Shown: positions 62,037 to 64,000 of the stretch, one piece after another | How positions within the stretch are numbered: position 1 is the first letter of the stretch | Layout: every line of letters begins with the position of its first letter | NCBI GenBank assembly: GCA_040385245.1 | Contig: JAZKHT010000001.1 | Span: 434,001-498,000 of the forward strand | DNA from: JAZKHT01 sp040385245 | GTDB taxonomy: Bacteria; Pseudomonadota; Alphaproteobacteria; Rhodobacterales; Rhodobacteraceae | DNA length: 64,000 nucleotides | Reading direction: 5' to 3' | Made by a program: the position numbers and the translations under genes | Notes under the pieces: generated by a model | Database searches by the model: none | The model's input: the letters and a program-made list of their open reading frames with translations, nothing else | Told to the model about the DNA's origin: nothing

Positions 62037-62395
62037 TGACGTCCGTTGTTGCAGAAATTCGCCGTTGGCAATGCACGTTCGGCTGGTCGGTTGAGGGCTG
62101 GGCGGACGCCTGGCGCAACGACAAAAGTCTGCGCCAGTGGGTGGCCGTCAACGCCGCTTCACTGACCGCCCTTGCCGTCGTGGACATGCCCGCCACGGGC
62201 AGGGCGCTTGTCTTCGGCTTTGGACTGTTGGTGATTGTGGCAGAGCTGATCAACTCGGCGATCGAGCGTGCCGTGGATCATACCTCGACGGCGCGTCATC
62301 CATTGGCAAAGGCCGCCAAAGACATCGCAAGTGCTGCGGTGACGATGACGGCCTTTGCCTTCGGCGGGGTCTGGGTGATCATGCTGATCGGCTGA
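62033..62395 (+). CDS. dgkA: Diacylglycerol kinase
   Basis: 120 residues with three membrane segments. Integral-membrane kinase: FGWSVEGWADAWRNDKSLRQ near residue 16 and the catalytic stretch VAELINSAIERAVDHTS near 68, containing the conserved Glu-Asn and His. Phosphorylates diacylglycerol, the by-product of OpgB action, so its coupling (ATGA) to the upstream fusion gene is functional. Its end overlaps the convergent flippase gene by 17 bases. Confidence 0.95.
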   Translation: MMTSVVAEIRRWQCTFGWSVEGWADAWRNDKSLRQWVAVNAASLTALAVVDMPATGRALVFGFGLLVIVAELINSAIERAVDHTSTARHPLAKAAKDIASAAVTMTAFAFGGVWVIMLIG

Positions 62396-63680
62396 TCCGA
62401 CGCAGGACAAGGGCGGCCAACACAAGGGCAAGCCCGCTTTGGACGGCCAGTTTGGTGCCGACGATCCCCGCCAATGTGGCCTGTCCTGATGGGTCCCTGC
62501 TGGCAAACAATGCGGCGAACAACACCGGCACACAGGCGGCGACAACCCCGATCCCCTGCCGTGACTGCAAGGCCATCAGAAACGTGGCGGCAAGATAGCT
62601 GAAGGTAAAGGCGACTGCCGACCCCGTCGCCATCAGCAGCAGGGGTGCCACATCGGCAAATCCGCTGCCCGCGACCAGGCTGACGGTTGCAACAGGTGCA
62701 AACCCTGCCGCAAGCAGCGCCGCCGTACTGACCGCCACAAACAGCACCGCAACCGGCAATCCGGGCCGGATGGCCGACCGCCCCTGCGCCACGGCGGCGG
62801 CAACGGTCGGCAGCAAGACGACGGACAATCCAAAGCATGAAAAGAACAGGATGCGCTGCATCAGCGCCAGTCCCGCCAGCAGCCCCGCATCCTGTGGGGC
62901 AAGCAGGGATTGCGCGGCCAGGATGTCACCATCCAGCAGCGCCACCTGTGCGACCTGCAAGACGGCAAACGGCAGCGCCGTTACCGCGATGCCCCGCGCA
63001 ACAGCCCAATCCTGCGGGGTGTCGGATCTGACCTGCATCTGGGCGCGCAGCGGCAACCACCCGGCCAACAGCGATGCCGCAACTGCCGCGACGACGCCAT
63101 GCAACCCAAATCCCGCCTGCCACAGGACGATGCTGCCCCCTAACCGGACGGCCATCTCCAGATTAGCCGACAGCACCAGACGCCGCACCGACAGTTGCCC
63201 CTGCGCCACGCCGCGCCCCACGCACAGCGGGGCCGTCACCGGCAGGGCGAAAATCAGGACGGGCAACAGTGTGGCCGACCCAAGACCCAGACCGTGCGTG
63301 ACCGCATCGGTCATCGCGGCAGGCAGGGCCAGGGGCAACAGCAACACCAGCGCCACAAAAAGCACGCGGTTCAGGCGGTTCACGCCGCCCGCGCCTGTGT
63401 CCGCATCCCGTCGGGTGGCGAGTGTCTGGGTCACGGCCATCTGCACGGCATTCAGCACCGCAAGCACCGACAACTTCAGCGTCAGGATCACCGCCAGGTC
63501 GCCATACTGTTCGGGCCCCAACCAGCGGCTAAACAGCATGTTGAACACAAGGTTGCCTGCATTCGCGACATTCGACGACAGAAAGATGACCGTCGCCGGA
63601 TTGAATATGGCGGCGATCAGCGCCGCGCGCCGCAGCGGGCTGAGGGAAATCCCCGTCGCCGAAAGGGGGGAAGCGGTCAT
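62379..63680 (-). CDS. Wzx-type polysaccharide flippase
   Basis: 433 residues with about 12 hydrophobic segments across the whole length, MATE/polysaccharide-transport fold (for example GNLVFNMLFSRWLGPEQYGD near residue 42, typical for Wzx). Moves lipid-linked oligosaccharide across the inner membrane. ATG at 63678-63680 overlaps the stop of the upstream glycosyltransferase (ATGA), so the two are a transcription unit. The cargo is unknown. Confidence 0.85.
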   Translation of the reverse strand: MTASPLSATGISLSPLRRAALIAAIFNPATVIFLSSNVANAGNLVFNMLFSRWLGPEQYGDLAVILTLKLSVLAVLNAVQMAVTQTLATRRDADTGAGGVNRLNRVLFVALVLLLPLALPAAMTDAVTHGLGLGSATLLPVLIFALPVTAPLCVGRGVAQGQLSVRRLVLSANLEMAVRLGGSIVLWQAGFGLHGVVAAVAASLLAGWLPLRAQMQVRSDTPQDWAVARGIAVTALPFAVLQVAQVALLDGDILAAQSLLAPQDAGLLAGLALMQRILFFSCFGLSVVLLPTVAAAVAQGRSAIRPGLPVAVLFVAVSTAALLAAGFAPVATVSLVAGSGFADVAPLLLMATGSAVAFTFSYLAATFLMALQSRQGIGVVAACVPVLFAALFASRDPSGQATLAGIVGTKLAVQSGLALVLAALVLRRISRSA

Positions 63681-64000
63681 CTTGTGCCGGTCCGTGGCGT
63701 CAGGGGGGCGCCCACGTGCCGGCGCGCGACAAGGCGCAGCATCTGCACGCCGCTGCGCATGATGGCGCGACCCGTGACCTTCGATCCCGGAATCTCGGTC
63801 CATTCTGCCAAGGGCAATTCGTAGAACGACCGCTGAGGCGCGGCCAACCCGGAAGCGATGCGGGTGAACAATTCGACGTCGAACAACCATCCAGCCGAGA
63901 ACGGTGCTGCGATGGCTGCATCCACGGCCGGGCCGCGCCGCAAGAACTTGGCCCCACATTGCGTATCTGCGACGGGCAAACCAACGGCGAACCGGGCCAT
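63677..64000 (-). CDS. GT2 glycosyltransferase (dolichyl-phosphate-glucose-like), partial
   Basis: Only the C-terminal ~107 residues are visible; the gene runs off the right edge. The stretch LPVADTQCGAKFLRR and FDVELFTR is the conserved acceptor-site region of polyprenyl-phosphate glucosyl/mannosyl transferases (ALG5/DPM-like, GT2). Downstream end couples to the flippase gene. The membrane tail of some family members is absent here. Confidence 0.8.
   Translation of the reverse strand: MARFAVGLPVADTQCGAKFLRRGPAVDAAIAAPFSAGWLFDVELFTRIASGLAAPQRSFYELPLAEWTEIPGSKVTGRAIMRSGVQMLRLVARRHVGAPLTPRTGTR

Overview
The window is a stretch of chromosome from a GC-rich alphaproteobacterium. It most resembles the Rhodobacterales (Rhodobacter/Roseobacter group). 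Pointers are the SOS-type GAAC-N7-GAAC box, the alpha-type RNase P RNA, the Lrp-LysE and KatG-OxyR divergent pairs, a DUF1127 protein, many DUF families usual in that order, and an intergenic repeat with a GGATATTT core. I saw no prophage, insertion sequence, CRISPR array, rRNA operon or replication origin. Genes are tightly packed, with many ATGA/GTGA/TGATG stop-start overlaps. Convergent pairs often touch or share their stop codons.

Layout. 1-3.6 kb: three capsule genes on the minus strand (KpsS-like, outer-membrane polysaccharide export lipoprotein, KpsC-like; the last runs off the left edge). 3.8-7.6 kb: riboflavin synthase coupled to a small unknown gene, an acyl-CoA synthetase and a secreted protein. 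7.6-10 kb (minus): dtd, a PfkB sugar kinase and a long-form purC. 10.2-15.6 kb (minus): a compact putative envelope-stress operon of a 27-residue membrane peptide, XpaC-like, TelA, DUF2927 lipoprotein, SPFH-GYF protein and zinc-ribbon membrane protein. 15.7-22.5 kb: pseudouridine synthase, tadA, UPF0173 hydrolase, gatCA, a calcium-motif lipoprotein coupled to an amidase, rnpB and rpmG. 22.7-29 kb: Bax-inhibitor-like protein, DUF1127/LysR divergent pair, quinone oxidoreductase, an XRE regulator behind a textbook sigma-54 promoter, HisN-type phosphatase and a KefC-type antiporter. 29-35.6 kb: a 965-residue PilM/GspL-like plus PilP/GspC-like fusion, SIMPL protein, metY, lrp/lysE. 35.6-40.8 kb: katG/oxyR, a putative sugar transferase, a DDAH-type hydrolase. 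40.8-46.5 kb: tRNA-Tyr, rlmB, a CoA-binding protein behind a terminator-bearing leader, and a split histidine cluster (hisB-hisH, then hisA-hisF-hisE) interrupted by two plus-strand genes. 46.5-50.1 kb: a manganese-type ABC importer (troABCD) with twin palindromic operators. 50.2-57.4 kb: two identical tRNA-Gly genes, a PhnA-like protein, pyruvate carboxylase, and a UvrD helicase with an SOS box. 57.6-64 kb: a 1475-residue fusion of an OpgB-type phosphoglycerol transferase to a glycerophosphodiesterase domain, followed by dgkA. It is convergent with a Wzx-type flippase and a GT2 glycosyltransferase cut by the right edge.

Functionally the window is rich in cell-envelope genes: capsule export, periplasmic phosphoglycerol transfer with diacylglycerol recycling, a flippase, an amidase and a stress operon. 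The rest is ordinary housekeeping. The two most unusual items are the OpgB-GDPD fusion with dgkA and the TelA/XpaC/SPFH/zinc-ribbon operon.
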